Below, piece after piece: positions 33,416 to 45,490 of a stretch of DNA of 64,000 nt; position 1 is the stretch's first letter, and each line of letters starts with the position of its first letter. The stretch spans positions 1,113,456 to 1,177,455 of the forward strand of contig NZ_SRIF01000002.1 in NCBI RefSeq assembly GCF_004681185.1. The letters are read 5' to 3'. The notes under the pieces were generated by a model. The model did no database searches and was not told the DNA's origin. It saw only the letters and a program-made list of their open reading frames with translations. The translations under genes were made by a program, and so were the position numbers. The DNA is from Haloarcula amylovorans. Lineage in GTDB: Archaea > Halobacteriota > Halobacteria > Halobacteriales > Haloarculaceae.

Positions 33416-33658
33416 ATGTCAGGTTCGTCAGCAAACGAACTGTTCGCCCGTTTCGACGAGACGGTCCCGAACATCGGCCAGTCCCTCCTGGCCCCCATCC
33501 GAGGTATCGCCTTCTGGATAGCCATCGCCCTCCCCTTCCTCTATCTCCCGCTGTTAGCTTCGGGCCTCCAGTCGGGTTCCGTGCGGACGGCTTTCGCCGC
33601 GCTGGTCGCCTGTAACGCCGTCGCGTTACTCATCGGCCACTCCCACGCACGCGATTAG
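33416..33658 (+). CDS. Small two-helix membrane protein
   Basis: 80 residues. An amphipathic N-terminus ('ANELFARFDETVPNIGQSLLAPIRG') precedes two membrane segments (about 29-48 and 55-72). The TATA-like box at 33372-33379 predicts a start near 33400 and a leader of about 15 nt. The presence of a phased upstream repeat array suggests a regulated gene. No function recognised. Confidence 0.65.
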   Translation: MSGSSANELFARFDETVPNIGQSLLAPIRGIAFWIAIALPFLYLPLLASGLQSGSVRTAFAALVACNAVALLIGHSHARD

Positions 33659-33718
33659 CCGGCCGATTATCGCAGTATCAGGCCACATATTTATATTCCC
33701 ACTCGTCCAAAAACGGGT

Positions 33719-34384
33719 ATGGCCGCTTACGGCCGGCCGACCTTACGAGACCTGTTCGACGAGTCACCGACGCCGCATATCGCCCATCCGCCGCGCAGTC
33801 ACCATCGAGACTTCTACATCGCCACAGACGGCTCCTTCCGCCCGCACAGCGGCGGTGCCGTCGGCGACGATGGCTCCCCCATGGAGGAGGGCGGCCTCGG
33901 CGTGGTCGTCGAGACGTTCGACGGCGAACGTGTTGTCAGGCTATCTGTCCCCGACAGTTCGCCGGACAACAACGTCGCCGAGTATCGAGCGCTTCACCTC
34001 GGACTAGACGTCCTCGCCGCGCGAGCGCCGACGAACGCCCGTATCGGTCTCCTCATCGACCACGACCAGCTCGCCGAGAACGTCAACGCCGAAGTGTTGG
34101 CCACACACGGGTCGGCCTACGACCCGCCCCACGGCGTCTCCGTCCCGCCGTCGACAGGGCTTCACTGGCGTGGTATCCAGGCACGTATCAACGGCTTCGG
34201 CGAAATCAGGGCTGCTCGCATCTCCAGCGACCGGAACCCGGCCCATCCGCTGGCAAACGCCCCCGACCAGTACGCCCACGTCAACGGCGAACCCGACCGG
34301 TGTGTCGTTCCCCAGACGACGACCTCCACCGACGAGCGCGTGCCGCCACCGTCCCGGTCGAACCGCGGCGGTGCCTCGGACTGA
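33719..34384 (+). CDS. rnhA: Ribonuclease HI
   Basis: 221 residues. Type 1 RNase H core: 'DFYIATDGSFRPHSGG' (Asp37), 'DNNVAEYRALHLGLDVL' (Glu88), 'IGLLIDHDQLAENVN' (Asp114/Asp116) and a late 'SSDRNPAHPLAN' replacing the usual H/D end motif. It removes RNA from RNA-DNA hybrids. The C-terminal 40 residues are Thr/Pro/Ser-rich and probably disordered. A TATA-like 'catatttatat' centred 28 bp upstream indicates a leaderless mRNA. Confidence 0.88.
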   Translation: MAAYGRPTLRDLFDESPTPHIAHPPRSHHRDFYIATDGSFRPHSGGAVGDDGSPMEEGGLGVVVETFDGERVVRLSVPDSSPDNNVAEYRALHLGLDVLAARAPTNARIGLLIDHDQLAENVNAEVLATHGSAYDPPHGVSVPPSTGLHWRGIQARINGFGEIRAARISSDRNPAHPLANAPDQYAHVNGEPDRCVVPQTTTSTDERVPPPSRSNRGGASD

Positions 34385-34411
34385 TCCGGGTGCGGTCACG
34401 CCGAAATCCGG

Positions 34412-35308
34412 TCAGCGGAGCTGTCGCCAGCGCCACGTCGGTTCCCAGTCGAAGAGTGCCGTTGCTTTCGACGTATCGACCAGCGCTGCGTGGTCGCTCT
34501 CGGGAAAGTCGTCTCGAACCGTCACGTCCCCGAACAGTTCCGCGAGTAGCTCGTCGCTCGGCGTCGCCACACTCGTATCGGGTGCCGACACCCAGACCCG
34601 CTCATGGCCGTCAAAAGACGCCTCGACGGTTCGGCGGACGAGGTCGACCACGTCCGACATGTGGGCGTAGCTAAACAGCATATTGCGCTCGGTGTGAAAC
34701 GACCCTGACTCGCGCATCCCCGAAAGCGTCCGGTCGGCTTCGACGAACGTCTCACGGGCAATAGCGTCGTCGACTACCCACGGGAACCGCAGCGAGGTGA
34801 TGGTCTGCGGCGCGCCCTCGTTTCGACGGGCGAACCCGTCGGCGACGGTTTCGAGCGTTTGCTTGCCCATCCCGTAGGGTGTCGAGGGCGTGAGACGATG
34901 GGATTCGTCGACCGGCAGGTAATCGACAGTGATGGGGTCCGGTTCGAACCCGCCGCCGATGGCGCTGAAACTCGACGCGAGCGTCACCGTCTCGACGCCG
35001 AGTTCGCCCGCGGCCTCCAGCACGTGGTAACTCGACATCGCGTTGCTCTCGAACGTTCGATAGCCGGGCGTCGCCTCCGGCGTCGGAAGCATCCCGAGGT
35101 GGACGACGGCGTCGGCGTCGCTCTTCGCTACCGAGCCATACACTTCGCCCGCGTCTAGCAAGTCCGTAGTAAGATACGCGTCCGAGTGGTGCTCGTCTCG
35201 CTTCCCGCGCGAGAGGTTCACCGTTCGGTACCCCTCCGCAGATAGCCGTTCGAGGACGGCCTGCCCGACCCGGCCGTTCCCTCCGGTGACGGCGACTGTT
35301 TCGGTCAC
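34412..35308 (-). CDS. NAD-dependent epimerase/dehydratase family protein
   Basis: 298 residues from GTG at 35308. 'TVAVTGGNGRVGQAVLERL' is the NAD-binding Rossmann start of extended short-chain dehydrogenases, followed by 'ADAVVHLGMLP' and a Y-x3-K active site in 'TPYGMGKQTLE'. The C-terminal half binds the (nucleotide-)sugar substrate. A TATA-like 'gaactttgg' on the minus strand lies 26 bp upstream of 35308, favouring this start over 35416. Substrate unknown. Confidence 0.88.
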   Translation of the reverse strand: MTETVAVTGGNGRVGQAVLERLSAEGYRTVNLSRGKRDEHHSDAYLTTDLLDAGEVYGSVAKSDADAVVHLGMLPTPEATPGYRTFESNAMSSYHVLEAAGELGVETVTLASSFSAIGGGFEPDPITVDYLPVDESHRLTPSTPYGMGKQTLETVADGFARRNEGAPQTITSLRFPWVVDDAIARETFVEADRTLSGMRESGSFHTERNMLFSYAHMSDVVDLVRRTVEASFDGHERVWVSAPDTSVATPSDELLAELFGDVTVRDDFPESDHAALVDTSKATALFDWEPTWRWRQLR

Positions 35309-35524
35309 GTCTCCTCTTCTCGGGCTACGACCAAAGTTCACACGACCCGCCGGATACTGTCGCTTCGCCGCTACCGGCGGTTTTGGCCGAGCGTCGGCCG
35401 TGTCGTAACTATGCATACGTTATAGGGAACCACGAACACCACGACTACGATGTTTCGACGACGTTACAGGGCTCAATCTTTAAGTGGGGTCGGTAATATA
35501 GCCATACCCAGAGGGATCTCACAG

Positions 35525-35764
35525 ATGAGTATCCGTAGCAGCAGGACTCGCGACTCTGCGGGACAGCGTCGAGACCGACCAACGATAGCAGTGACCCGGT
35601 ACGATCTCGTGCTCGCGCTCATCCCCGCCGCGTTCCTACTGGCGCTCGCCGCAGCCAGCGTCGTCGGCGTGGCGCTTCCGACCGCTTTCGCTGCCGGCTC
35701 AATCGTCGCCGTCGCGGCCGTCACCGACGCGCTCTTCTTGCACCCGCCGACGAAGTCGCAGTGA
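35525..35764 (+). CDS. Small membrane protein
   Basis: 79 residues from MSIRSSRTRD. The N-terminal 27 residues are Arg-rich and hydrophilic, followed by two hydrophobic segments ('LVLALIPAAFLLALAAASVV' and 'AFAAGSIVAVAAVTDAL'). The TATA-like 'taatatagc' about 30 bp upstream supports this start rather than the frame opening at 35450. Convergent with the malic enzyme gene. No function recognised. Confidence 0.62.
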   Translation: MSIRSSRTRDSAGQRRDRPTIAVTRYDLVLALIPAAFLLALAAASVVGVALPTAFAAGSIVAVAAVTDALFLHPPTKSQ

Positions 35765-35797
35765 CAGCGGTGAAAAATGGCGACGGCGTCCCGGTCC

Positions 35798-38050
<2,253 letters not shown>

Positions 38051-38149
38051 AGTCGGTGGTCGAACGCCAACTTAAAAAAGACGGCTTTACCGTCAAGCGA
38101 CGTACCCGACATCAACGAATGTCGAAATCTTACGTAGACACTGACAGAC

Positions 38150-39895
38150 TCAGCGGCGCGTGTTGTCAGTGAGGTCGGCGACGTTGCTCACGAGGTCCGC
38201 CACCGCACCGGACTGCTGGTCTGTCGCGGACACGATCTCTTCAGTCGCCGCCTCGGCCTCCTCTGCGTGGACTTTCGCGTCCTCGATCATCGTCGTGATG
38301 TCCTCGATGGCGTTCGCCTGTCCCCCGTTCGCGTCTGCGACCTCTTGGATACCGGACGTGGCCGCTTCCACAGCAGTCGTTATCTCGTCGAGCGCGTCGA
38401 GCGCCGCCTGAATCTCGCTCTCTGCCCGTTCGACCTGTTCGTGAGAGTCGTCGACCATCTCGGCCGTCTCCGTCGCCTGGGCCTGGATGGTGTCGATGCT
38501 GTCGGATATCTCGGCGGCGTGGTCGCTCGTTTCGTTCGCCAGCGTCTTCACCTCGTCAGCGACGACGGCGAACCCGCTCCCGCTCTCGCCTGCCCGGGCA
38601 GCCTCGATGTTGGCGTTCAGCGCGAGCATGTTCGTCTGCTCCGCGACGTCGGCGATGACCTCCGCCACGTCGCTGACCTCGTCCATCCGTGATTCGAGGT
38701 CGGTGACGCTGTCGACGAGGGACTCACTCGTCTCGGTGAGTCCGTCGGTCACCTCGTGGACCGCCTCGCTGGCGTCGGCCCCGTCCTCGGCGGCGGTGAG
38801 CGCGCGCTCCGCCGCGCTGGCCACCTCGCTCGACGTGGCGGCGACCTGTTGCATTCCGGCGCTGACGTTCTGTACGTTGTCGGCGGCCGTATCCAGCGCT
38901 TCGGCCTGTTCAGCGACCTGTTGCTCGACAGTTCGGGCGGCCGACGCCGTCTGGTCGATGGCGCTCGCAAGGTCCGCCGTCTGTGTGTCGACCTGCCGGG
39001 TCAGGCGGTCGAACTGCTCGGCCATGTCGTTGAGTGCGTCGAGTACGTCCAACAGCGCGTCGTCGACGTACTGTCTCCCTTCCTCGTCGTCGAACGACGC
39101 CCGAGCGCCGAGGTCGCCCTGTTGCATCGCAGTCATCGTCGCTTCGAGTTCCCCGACGAGGTCGGAGATTGCCTCGTGCCGATGGGCGTCGTCAGTTCGG
39201 TCTTGGACCATCTCCACGACGGCGACGAGTTCGCCGTCTTCGTACAACGGCGCTGCGCTGAAGGAGATATGTCGGTCCTCGCCGTGTTGGTCCGCCATGA
39301 CGCTCGTGTCTCGGTACAGCGTGAACTCCGCGTCCTCGACTTTCGGCACGTCGTACTCGACGTGGGTCCGCTCGGGTGCGTCGAGCACCTTGTCGGCGAG
39401 CGTCTGCCCGCGACGGCCGTCCGGGTAGAACGCCATGCTGGCCATCTCCATAGATTTGGCGTCAGTCTCTTCGACCCCAGTGAGTTCGGTCAGCGAGCGG
39501 TTCCACGTCACGATGTCGCCGTTCGTGTCGAGAATGAACAGCGGCGTCCCGATGTGATGGACGACGTCGTGGAAATCTATCGGTAGGTCGTCGGCTGGCT
39601 TCGGGGAGACTGCGGCCTCGCGCTGTGTGGTCCCGTTCGTTCGACCGGCAGTGCTCGCCGCCCCCAATTCGGCCTGCAGTTCACGTTCGACTGTCGCTAT
39701 GGTCTGGTGTGTCTCCTCGTCGAGTTCGTCCCGGAGCCGATTGAACGCGCCGCTGACGAGCGCCTCGGCGTTCGGGTCGCGGTCGTCGTCCGGTAAATCC
39801 GTGGCAGCCGCTGACGCCGTCTGACCGCCGTCAGTTGCTAACCGCTCGCTCGATTCGTCGTCCCCGAACAGTGTGGTCAATCCTTCGAAAAACAT
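38150..39895 (-). CDS. Soluble PAS-containing methyl-accepting transducer (Htr-like)
   Basis: 581 residues from [14 protein letters not shown]. No membrane segments. A disordered N-terminal third is followed by a PAS domain (about 110-230; '[21 protein letters not shown]'), a HAMP-like helical region and the signalling hairpin with the conserved tip '[36 protein letters not shown]'-type sequence near 430-465. It would signal cytoplasmic cues to CheA and the archaellum motor. The start at 39895 lies downstream of AT-rich sequence suitable as promoter. No che genes are nearby. Confidence 0.9.
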   Translation of the reverse strand: MFFEGLTTLFGDDESSERLATDGGQTASAAATDLPDDDRDPNAEALVSGAFNRLRDELDEETHQTIATVERELQAELGAASTAGRTNGTTQREAAVSPKPADDLPIDFHDVVHHIGTPLFILDTNGDIVTWNRSLTELTGVEETDAKSMEMASMAFYPDGRRGQTLADKVLDAPERTHVEYDVPKVEDAEFTLYRDTSVMADQHGEDRHISFSAAPLYEDGELVAVVEMVQDRTDDAHRHEAISDLVGELEATMTAMQQGDLGARASFDDEEGRQYVDDALLDVLDALNDMAEQFDRLTRQVDTQTADLASAIDQTASAARTVEQQVAEQAEALDTAADNVQNVSAGMQQVAATSSEVASAAERALTAAEDGADASEAVHEVTDGLTETSESLVDSVTDLESRMDEVSDVAEVIADVAEQTNMLALNANIEAARAGESGSGFAVVADEVKTLANETSDHAAEISDSIDTIQAQATETAEMVDDSHEQVERAESEIQAALDALDEITTAVEAATSGIQEVADANGGQANAIEDITTMIEDAKVHAEEAEAATEEIVSATDQQSGAVADLVSNVADLTDNTRR

Positions 39896-40026
39896 GATGT
39901 GCTTGTTCGGGACCATCTTACGGACTGTAAAAAGTGTACTCTCCAAAATATTACGTTTAATAATTGGGATTCAGGCTGTCGGCCGTCCAAAGAAGGGGAT
40001 AAGTACGAGCACACCAACACTCCGCT

Positions 40027-40536
40027 ATGACCGACCGTTTCCGTCGGCTACTCGCGGTGACAACGGGGCTGACCTTCGCACTCATCCTCTTGGGCGTCTA
40101 CACCGGCGCTATCGGCGCTGGCCTGACATGTAACGGGCGCTGGCCGCTGTGTGACGGCTGGCTGGGGCTGTTCCCGGCCAACTGGGCGAGTTTCGTCGAG
40201 TGGTTCCACCGGCTGGTCGCCATGGTCACCGGCTTCGCCATCCTCGGGTCGACGTACGCCGCCTGGCGCGGCGGGTACTCGACCCGTATCAAGTACGCAA
40301 TGGGCGTCGCCACTGTCGTCCTCCCGGTTCAGATACTGCTGGGGGCAAACACCATCGTCAACTTCGGAGCGGCCGCACAGGTGCTGCATCACGCCGCTGC
40401 GCTGACGATTTTGGTCGCATTGGTCGCCGCGACGGCGTGGGCCTACGACGGCACCGCGACGGACGCCGAGACCCGCTCTGAGACACGAGCGAGCGAGTCG
40501 ACCGCCGAGACGGAACCAGCTCCGAGTTCCGACTGA
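40027..40536 (+). CDS. ctaA: Half-size heme A synthase (CtaA/Cox15)
   Basis: 169 residues, four membrane helices. Conserved features: the outer-face cysteine pair in 'LTCNGRWPLCDG', His in 'VEWFHRLVAMVTG' and His-His in 'QVLHHAAALT'. Bacterial CtaA has two such four-helix halves; some archaea carry one half that is thought to dimerise. It hydroxylates heme O to heme A for terminal oxidases. The C-terminal 25 residues are Glu/Thr/Ser-rich. No oxidase genes are adjacent. Confidence 0.88.
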   Translation: MTDRFRRLLAVTTGLTFALILLGVYTGAIGAGLTCNGRWPLCDGWLGLFPANWASFVEWFHRLVAMVTGFAILGSTYAAWRGGYSTRIKYAMGVATVVLPVQILLGANTIVNFGAAAQVLHHAAALTILVALVAATAWAYDGTATDAETRSETRASESTAETEPAPSSD

Positions 40537-40623
40537 ACGAGCGACAATCGCCGCATCAGAACGTACAACACCCGTAGTAACCCGTTCGTAACACTAATCC
40601 GCGCTTACGTTGTCTTGCCGTGT

Positions 40624-41451
40624 ATGTCAGAGCGAAGTCTCTCACGTCGGCAGTACCTCACGTCTGTCGGCGGCGCGGCAGTCACGCTCTCGGTCGCTGG
40701 TTGCATGGGCGATGGCGGTAACGGGAGCGGCGACGGTGGCGGCGGAAACGGATCTACCGGCACCGAAGAGGCACCGAGCATCACGGCCGGTACCGCACCG
40801 GGATTCCCGCCGTTCGAGATGAAGGAGGGCGGCGAACTGGTCGGCTTCGACATCGACCTCTTCGAGGCCGTCGTCTCCGAGACGGAGTACCAGTTCGACG
40901 GCTGGTCGGAGTTCGAGTTCGACTCGCTCATCCCGGCGCTCACCAACAACAACATCGACGCCATCGCGGCCGGGATGACCATCAACGAGAAGCGCGACCA
41001 GACCATCGACTTCACCGACCCCTACTACTCCTCGGACCAGGCCATCGTCGTCCGCGCGGACGGCGACTTCTCGCCGGGAAGCCTCTCGGACCTGGCCGAC
41101 CGTCCCATCGGCGCGCAGAAGGGTACCACCGGAGAGGGCGTCGTCCAAGACGAACTCGTCGGCGACGAGATTACTCAAAACCAGTACAACGCCTACGACA
41201 ACTACGTGCTGGCGATTCAGGACCTCCAGAACGGGAACGTCGACGCCGTCGTCATCGACGTTCCCGTCGCCGAGACGTTCGCCAACAACCGCCCAGTCGA
41301 GATAGCGTTCGTCTACGAGACCGGCGAGAAGTTCGGCTTCGGCGTCCGCACGGACGACGACGAACTGACGAGTGCGCTCAACTCGGGGCTCTCGGCGGTC
41401 CGGGAGGGCGGAACGTACGAAGAACTGACCCAGAAGTGGTTCGGCGAGTAG
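40624..41451 (+). CDS. Polar amino acid ABC transporter substrate-binding lipoprotein
   Basis: 275 residues from MSERSLSRRQYLTS. A Tat signal with lipobox (VAGC) and a Gly/Asn-rich linker are followed by a type 3 periplasmic-binding fold ('ITAGTAPGFPPFEMKEGGELVGFDIDLFEAV', 'IPALTNNNIDAIAAGMTINEKRDQTIDFTDPYY', 'GAQKGTTGEGVV'). This is the glutamine/arginine-binding class. First gene of a four-gene transporter operon; 4 bp separate it from the permease. Confidence 0.93.
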   Translation: MSERSLSRRQYLTSVGGAAVTLSVAGCMGDGGNGSGDGGGGNGSTGTEEAPSITAGTAPGFPPFEMKEGGELVGFDIDLFEAVVSETEYQFDGWSEFEFDSLIPALTNNNIDAIAAGMTINEKRDQTIDFTDPYYSSDQAIVVRADGDFSPGSLSDLADRPIGAQKGTTGEGVVQDELVGDEITQNQYNAYDNYVLAIQDLQNGNVDAVVIDVPVAETFANNRPVEIAFVYETGEKFGFGVRTDDDELTSALNSGLSAVREGGTYEELTQKWFGE

Positions 41452-41455
41452 AGCG

Positions 41456-42130
41456 ATGCTCCAGACAGGCGACTGGACCTTCGTCCTGAACAACCTCGAC
41501 TACCTGCTCTCGGGGACGGCCATCACTGTCGGCCTGACTATTGCCAGCCTGTTGCTCGGCCTGCTGGTCGGCTTTCCCGCCGGCGCGATCGAGGTGTACG
41601 GCGACGGCATCGGCAAGCGACTGGTGAGCTTGGCTGGCGTCGTCCTCCGCGGGACACCCATCGTCGTCATCATGCTCGTGCTCTTCTTCGTCGTCTCTAT
41701 CTCTAAGTCGGCGTTCGTCACCGCCGCGGTCGGACTCGGGCTTCGCAGTGCGGCCTACCAGTCGCAGATCTTCCGCGGCGCGCTCCAGAGCGTCGACGAC
41801 GGACAGATGGAGGCGGCCCGCGCTATCGGGATGGGCCGACTTGGCGGTATCCGTCACGTCGTCGTCCCGCAGGCGCTGCGCCGGAGCATGCCCGGGTTCC
41901 AGAACGAGTTCACCATCGTCTTGAAGGACACGAGCATCGCCTTCGCCATCGGCCTCGCGGAACTCCTGACGCGCGGCTACGACCTCTTTACCCAGAGCGG
42001 CCGCTCGACGGCCGTCTTGGAGGTTTTCGTGGTCATCAGCGCCATCTACTTCGTGCTGACCTTTACGACCAACCGCGGGCTGGACTGGCTGAGCGAGTAC
42101 TACGCGATTCCGTCGGGTGAGAACACATGA
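41456..42130 (+). CDS. Amino acid ABC transporter permease
   Basis: 224 residues with about five membrane helices. 'GTAITVGLTIASLLLGLLVG', 'LRGTPIVVIMLVLFF' and the EAA-loop 'EAARAIGMGRLGGIRHVVVPQALRRSMPG' are characteristic of the His/Glu/Gln/Arg permease family. The stop overlaps the ATPase start (ATGA), so translation is coupled. Confidence 0.93.
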   Translation: MLQTGDWTFVLNNLDYLLSGTAITVGLTIASLLLGLLVGFPAGAIEVYGDGIGKRLVSLAGVVLRGTPIVVIMLVLFFVVSISKSAFVTAAVGLGLRSAAYQSQIFRGALQSVDDGQMEAARAIGMGRLGGIRHVVVPQALRRSMPGFQNEFTIVLKDTSIAFAIGLAELLTRGYDLFTQSGRSTAVLEVFVVISAIYFVLTFTTNRGLDWLSEYYAIPSGENT

Positions 42131-42870
42131 CACTGCTACGAGTCGAGGACGTAGACAAGTCCTACGGTGACGAGGAGGTACTGAACGGCGTCAGCTTCGA
42201 GATGGACCGCGGCGACGTTGACGTCCTCGTCGGCCCCAGTGGGAGCGGGAAATCCACGATGCTGCGCTGCATCAACCGATTGACCGAGGTGGACGACGGC
42301 GACATCTGGCTCAACGAGACGCACGTCACCGCGCCCGGCACCGACGTCAACGCGCTCCGACAGGAGGTCGGGATGGTGTTTCAGGACTTCAACCTCTTTT
42401 CCCACCTCACCGCCCTGGAGAACGTCACGCTCGGCCTGAAACGCGTCCTCGGAATGGACGCCGGCGAGGCGAACGAGCGAGCCGCCAACCACCTCCGGCA
42501 GGTCGGCCTCGAGAACCAGACTGACTCCTATCCCGCCGAACTCTCGGGCGGCCAGCAACAGCGCGTCGGCATCGCCCGAGCGTTGGCGATGGAGCCGAAG
42601 CTGATGCTGTTCGACGAGCCGACCAGCGCGCTCGACCCCGAACTCGTCGGCGAGGTGGTCGCAGTGATGCGAGATCTCGCCGAGCGCGGGACGACGATGC
42701 TCGTCGTCAGCCACGAGATGGGGTTCGTCCGCTCGGCGGCCGACGACGTCCACTTCTTAGACGACGGACGCGTCGTCGAGTCGGGACCGCCCGAGCAGTT
42801 GTTCCAGCGCCCGGAACACGACCGAACCGAGGAGTTCCTCGCGGGTCTCCAGTCGAGGGCTCCGGAATGA
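42127..42870 (+). CDS. Amino acid ABC transporter ATP-binding protein
   Basis: 247 residues. Walker A 'VGPSGSGKSTMLRCINRL', Q-loop 'VGMVFQDFNLFSHLTALENV', signature 'LSGGQQQRVGIARALAM', Walker B 'LMLFDEPTSALDPELVGEV' and H-loop 'VVSHEMGF' are all intact. It is most similar in style to GlnQ/HisP. Overlaps both neighbours by 4 bp and energises import through the two permeases. Confidence 0.95.
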   Translation: MTLLRVEDVDKSYGDEEVLNGVSFEMDRGDVDVLVGPSGSGKSTMLRCINRLTEVDDGDIWLNETHVTAPGTDVNALRQEVGMVFQDFNLFSHLTALENVTLGLKRVLGMDAGEANERAANHLRQVGLENQTDSYPAELSGGQQQRVGIARALAMEPKLMLFDEPTSALDPELVGEVVAVMRDLAERGTTMLVVSHEMGFVRSAADDVHFLDDGRVVESGPPEQLFQRPEHDRTEEFLAGLQSRAPE

Positions 42871-43850
42871 GCACCGGCGAACCGTCCGTCGCCGACGAGG
42901 TGCGCACGACGGCTACCGTCGACATCGACCGGCCGTGGGCGCTCGCCGGACTCGCGATATTCTGGGGCTGGCTGCTGATTCGGTGGACCAACGACTTCCT
43001 GTTGCCGAACTCGCTGGCGTTCCCGAGCGACCAGTCGTTTATTCCGGTCACGCCGTTCGCTTCGGCAGCAGAGTCGGTCGGGGCGGTCGCGGCCTCGCTT
43101 GGCCTGTTCGGTGCGCCGCTCGACGTGCTCGCGGGCGTCCTCTCCTTTATGGCTGGCGCGATTCCCTCGCTCCCGTCGCTGGCCCGCGGGGCGTGGCTCA
43201 CCATCGTCCTGACTGTCGCTGGCATCGCCTTCGGATTCGTGCTGGCCGTGCCGCTGTCGGTCGCGCGCGTCTACGGCGGCCGGGGCCTGCGGTGGCTCTC
43301 CCTCTCGTACACCGAACTCATCCGCGGTACGCCGCTGCTCGCACAACTGTTCGTGCTCTACTTCGGCCTGCCGCTGACCCAGATAATTCGCACGCTCCCC
43401 GGCGTCGGCGTGGGGATGGTGCCGGGGACCGCCGTCTGGGTCGCCATCGTCGGCTTTACGCTCAACAGCGCCGCGTACCAGGCCGAGTACATCCGCTCGG
43501 CGCTCGAATCCGTCGACGCCGGCCAGTTGACCGCCGCGCGCTCTATCGGCCTCTCGAAGGTGGACGGCATCCGCTACGTCGTCCTGCCGCAGGGCCTGCG
43601 CTACGCCATCCCGGGGTGGTCGAACGAACTCGTCTACCTCATCAAGTACTCCTCGCTGGCCGCGTTCATCACGGTCCGCGAACTGTTCTTCCAGGCCGAG
43701 TCCATCGCTAACGACACCTTCCGCTATACGGAACTGTTCGTGCTCGCCGCACTCTTTTACCTCGCGCTGGTCGTCTCGGCGTCGCTCCTGATGAATCTGG
43801 TCGAAGAACGGACGGCGATTCCCGGGCTGGGCGGGAAGCGGCGGGCCTGA
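42867..43850 (+). CDS. Amino acid ABC transporter permease, long N-terminus
   Basis: 327 residues. The C-terminal 220 residues are a GlnP/HisM-type permease ('ARGAWLTIVLTVAGIAFGFVLAVPLS', 'IRGTPLLAQLFVLYFGLPL', EAA loop 'TAARSIGLSKVDGIRYVVLPQGLRY'). The first 100 residues add an extra membrane helix and a hydrophobic loop, as seen in family members with a long first segment. It closes the operon and probably forms a heterodimer with the first permease. Confidence 0.93.
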   Translation: MSTGEPSVADEVRTTATVDIDRPWALAGLAIFWGWLLIRWTNDFLLPNSLAFPSDQSFIPVTPFASAAESVGAVAASLGLFGAPLDVLAGVLSFMAGAIPSLPSLARGAWLTIVLTVAGIAFGFVLAVPLSVARVYGGRGLRWLSLSYTELIRGTPLLAQLFVLYFGLPLTQIIRTLPGVGVGMVPGTAVWVAIVGFTLNSAAYQAEYIRSALESVDAGQLTAARSIGLSKVDGIRYVVLPQGLRYAIPGWSNELVYLIKYSSLAAFITVRELFFQAESIANDTFRYTELFVLAALFYLALVVSASLLMNLVEERTAIPGLGGKRRA

Positions 43851-43877
43851 GGACCGCGCACACTTTTGCCCGTTGAC

Positions 43878-45341
43878 CTACATGAAGTCGGAGAGCCCGG
43901 ACTGCTGGTCGTCGTCTTCGGCCGCCTCGCCGTCGGATATTTCGTCTTCGGTTTCGCTCTCGTCGGCCGCGTCGGCGGAGCCGGCCGTCTCGCTACGCTC
44001 GTCACTGCCAGCCGCGTCGCCGCCGTCGACTGTCGCGCCCTCGAACGCGCCGCCGGAGTGTTCCACGGCGGCGTCTTCGCGGCGTCGCTCGGCGTCCTCG
44101 ACGATGGACTGGACCTTGTTCGTGTCCTTGCCCGACCCGGTGATAAAGGAGACGTGGTCGGCCTCCAGCTCGTAGGTGGCGGCCATCGCCACCGTCAGGT
44201 CCCGATTCGTACAGTGATGGGTCATCGTCGCGAGGAACGGCATGATCTCCCGGCGAGCGGTCCGCATCGAGACGCCGTCGATGACGGCGATCTGCTGGGC
44301 GATGTGGTCCCGCGTCTTGCGCGTCCCCTTCGAGCGGCCAAGCTTCGACCAGTAGCTCGGCGGGCCGTAGCGGGTCCAACCGCCCTTCTTGCCGTCGCGG
44401 GCGGCGGCGACGCCGGCAGTCATGTTGTCGCCCGCGTACCGCCAGAACGAGTAGTTTTGCGTCGCCCGGACCCGGCCCAGCCACCGGTCGGCATTCGAGA
44501 GGAAGCCGTAGGCTTTGGCCAGTTCCGCGCCCTCGTAGTCCTTGGGCATGTTGTCCTCGATCCAGTTGATGAGGTCGTCGGGCGTCTCGTCGACGTCGTA
44601 ACTGGCTTTCAGCGCTTCCTCGGCGGAGCCCTCTTTGAGCACGATATCGAGGTACTCGAAGATGCCCTCGGAAGTGTCGCGCTCGCCGGAGACGTAGTCG
44701 TCGGCCTCGATGCGGTCGCGGCCCTCGGCGGTCGCCTGCAGGTCCTTGATGGCTCCCCGCAGGTCGCCGCTGTTCTGCTCGGCGATGTCCTCGATGACGG
44801 CGTCGGTGTACTCGACGCCTTCTTTCCGGCAGATGTCCCGCAAGACGGGGACGATAGAGCGTTTCTGGACCGCCGAGAACTCCACGTCCTGGCAGTTGTT
44901 GCGAAGCGAGTTCGACATTTCGTAGAACTCGTTGGCGATGAGAATCATCGGCTGGCCGGCCTCTTTCACGAGCGAGGAGACGGCGCGTGCGCCTCCGCGG
45001 TCGGCGTTACCGTGGATGTTGTCCGCCTCGTCCATAATGACGAGACGGCGGCCTTTCCCCCCGGCGGTCAGCGTACCTGACTTGGCGGCTTCGCCGGCCA
45101 CCTTGTCGATGACATCCTTCGTCCGGGAGTCGCTGGCGTTGAGTTCGATGGTCGGCCAGCCCATGTCGTTGGCCAGCGCGTGGGCCGCCGATGTCTTGCC
45201 CACTCCCGGCGTGCCGTGGAGGATGACGGCCTCGCGGTGGCTCTCCCACGTGTCGGCCCACTCCTTCAGGGCGTCGCGGGCCTTGTTGTTCCCTCGCACC
45301 TCCGAGAGCGTACTCGGGCGGTACTTCTCGGTCCAATCCAT
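43878..45341 (-). CDS. rfcL: Replication factor C large subunit
   Basis: 487 residues from MDWTEKYRPSTLSEVRG. Clamp-loader AAA ATPase that opens PCNA: Walker A 'HGTPGVGKTSAAHAL' (43-50), Walker B 'LVIMDEADNIHG', and the C-terminal collar with 'SVRE'-like helices. An acidic, Ala-rich tail ends in QQSGLSDFM, which reads as a PIP box (Q-x2-L-x2-F-M) for PCNA binding. The start at 45341 is supported by a minus-strand TATA-like 'cactaaac' 28 bp upstream; a longer frame to 45638 is artefactual. Convergent with the transporter. Confidence 0.95.
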   Translation of the reverse strand: MDWTEKYRPSTLSEVRGNNKARDALKEWADTWESHREAVILHGTPGVGKTSAAHALANDMGWPTIELNASDSRTKDVIDKVAGEAAKSGTLTAGGKGRRLVIMDEADNIHGNADRGGARAVSSLVKEAGQPMILIANEFYEMSNSLRNNCQDVEFSAVQKRSIVPVLRDICRKEGVEYTDAVIEDIAEQNSGDLRGAIKDLQATAEGRDRIEADDYVSGERDTSEGIFEYLDIVLKEGSAEEALKASYDVDETPDDLINWIEDNMPKDYEGAELAKAYGFLSNADRWLGRVRATQNYSFWRYAGDNMTAGVAAARDGKKGGWTRYGPPSYWSKLGRSKGTRKTRDHIAQQIAVIDGVSMRTARREIMPFLATMTHHCTNRDLTVAMAATYELEADHVSFITGSGKDTNKVQSIVEDAERRREDAAVEHSGGAFEGATVDGGDAAGSDERSETAGSADAADESETEDEISDGEAAEDDDQQSGLSDFM

Positions 45342-45375
45342 TACCGAGAGACAGGCGCGTGGCGCGTTTAGTGGT

Positions 45376-45457
45376 TGCGGAGCGTCACGCTCTGTTCGTC
45401 TCCGAGAGACAGAGCGGCGTGAGCTGATACCAGCACGCCGCCGCTGAGAAAGGACTA
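45376..45457. promoter_or_regulatory. Divergent rfcL / methylase promoter region
   Basis: TATA-like 'cgtttagtg' (rfcL, minus) and 'actatacg' (methylase, about 45452-45459, plus) flank an imperfect hairpin, GCTCTG ... CAGAGC with GTCTC/GAGAC inside, at about 45407-45438. It could regulate either gene. Confidence 0.35.
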
Positions 45458-45490
45458 TACGGGTCCCTCGACAGGTGTCCGATACTACCG

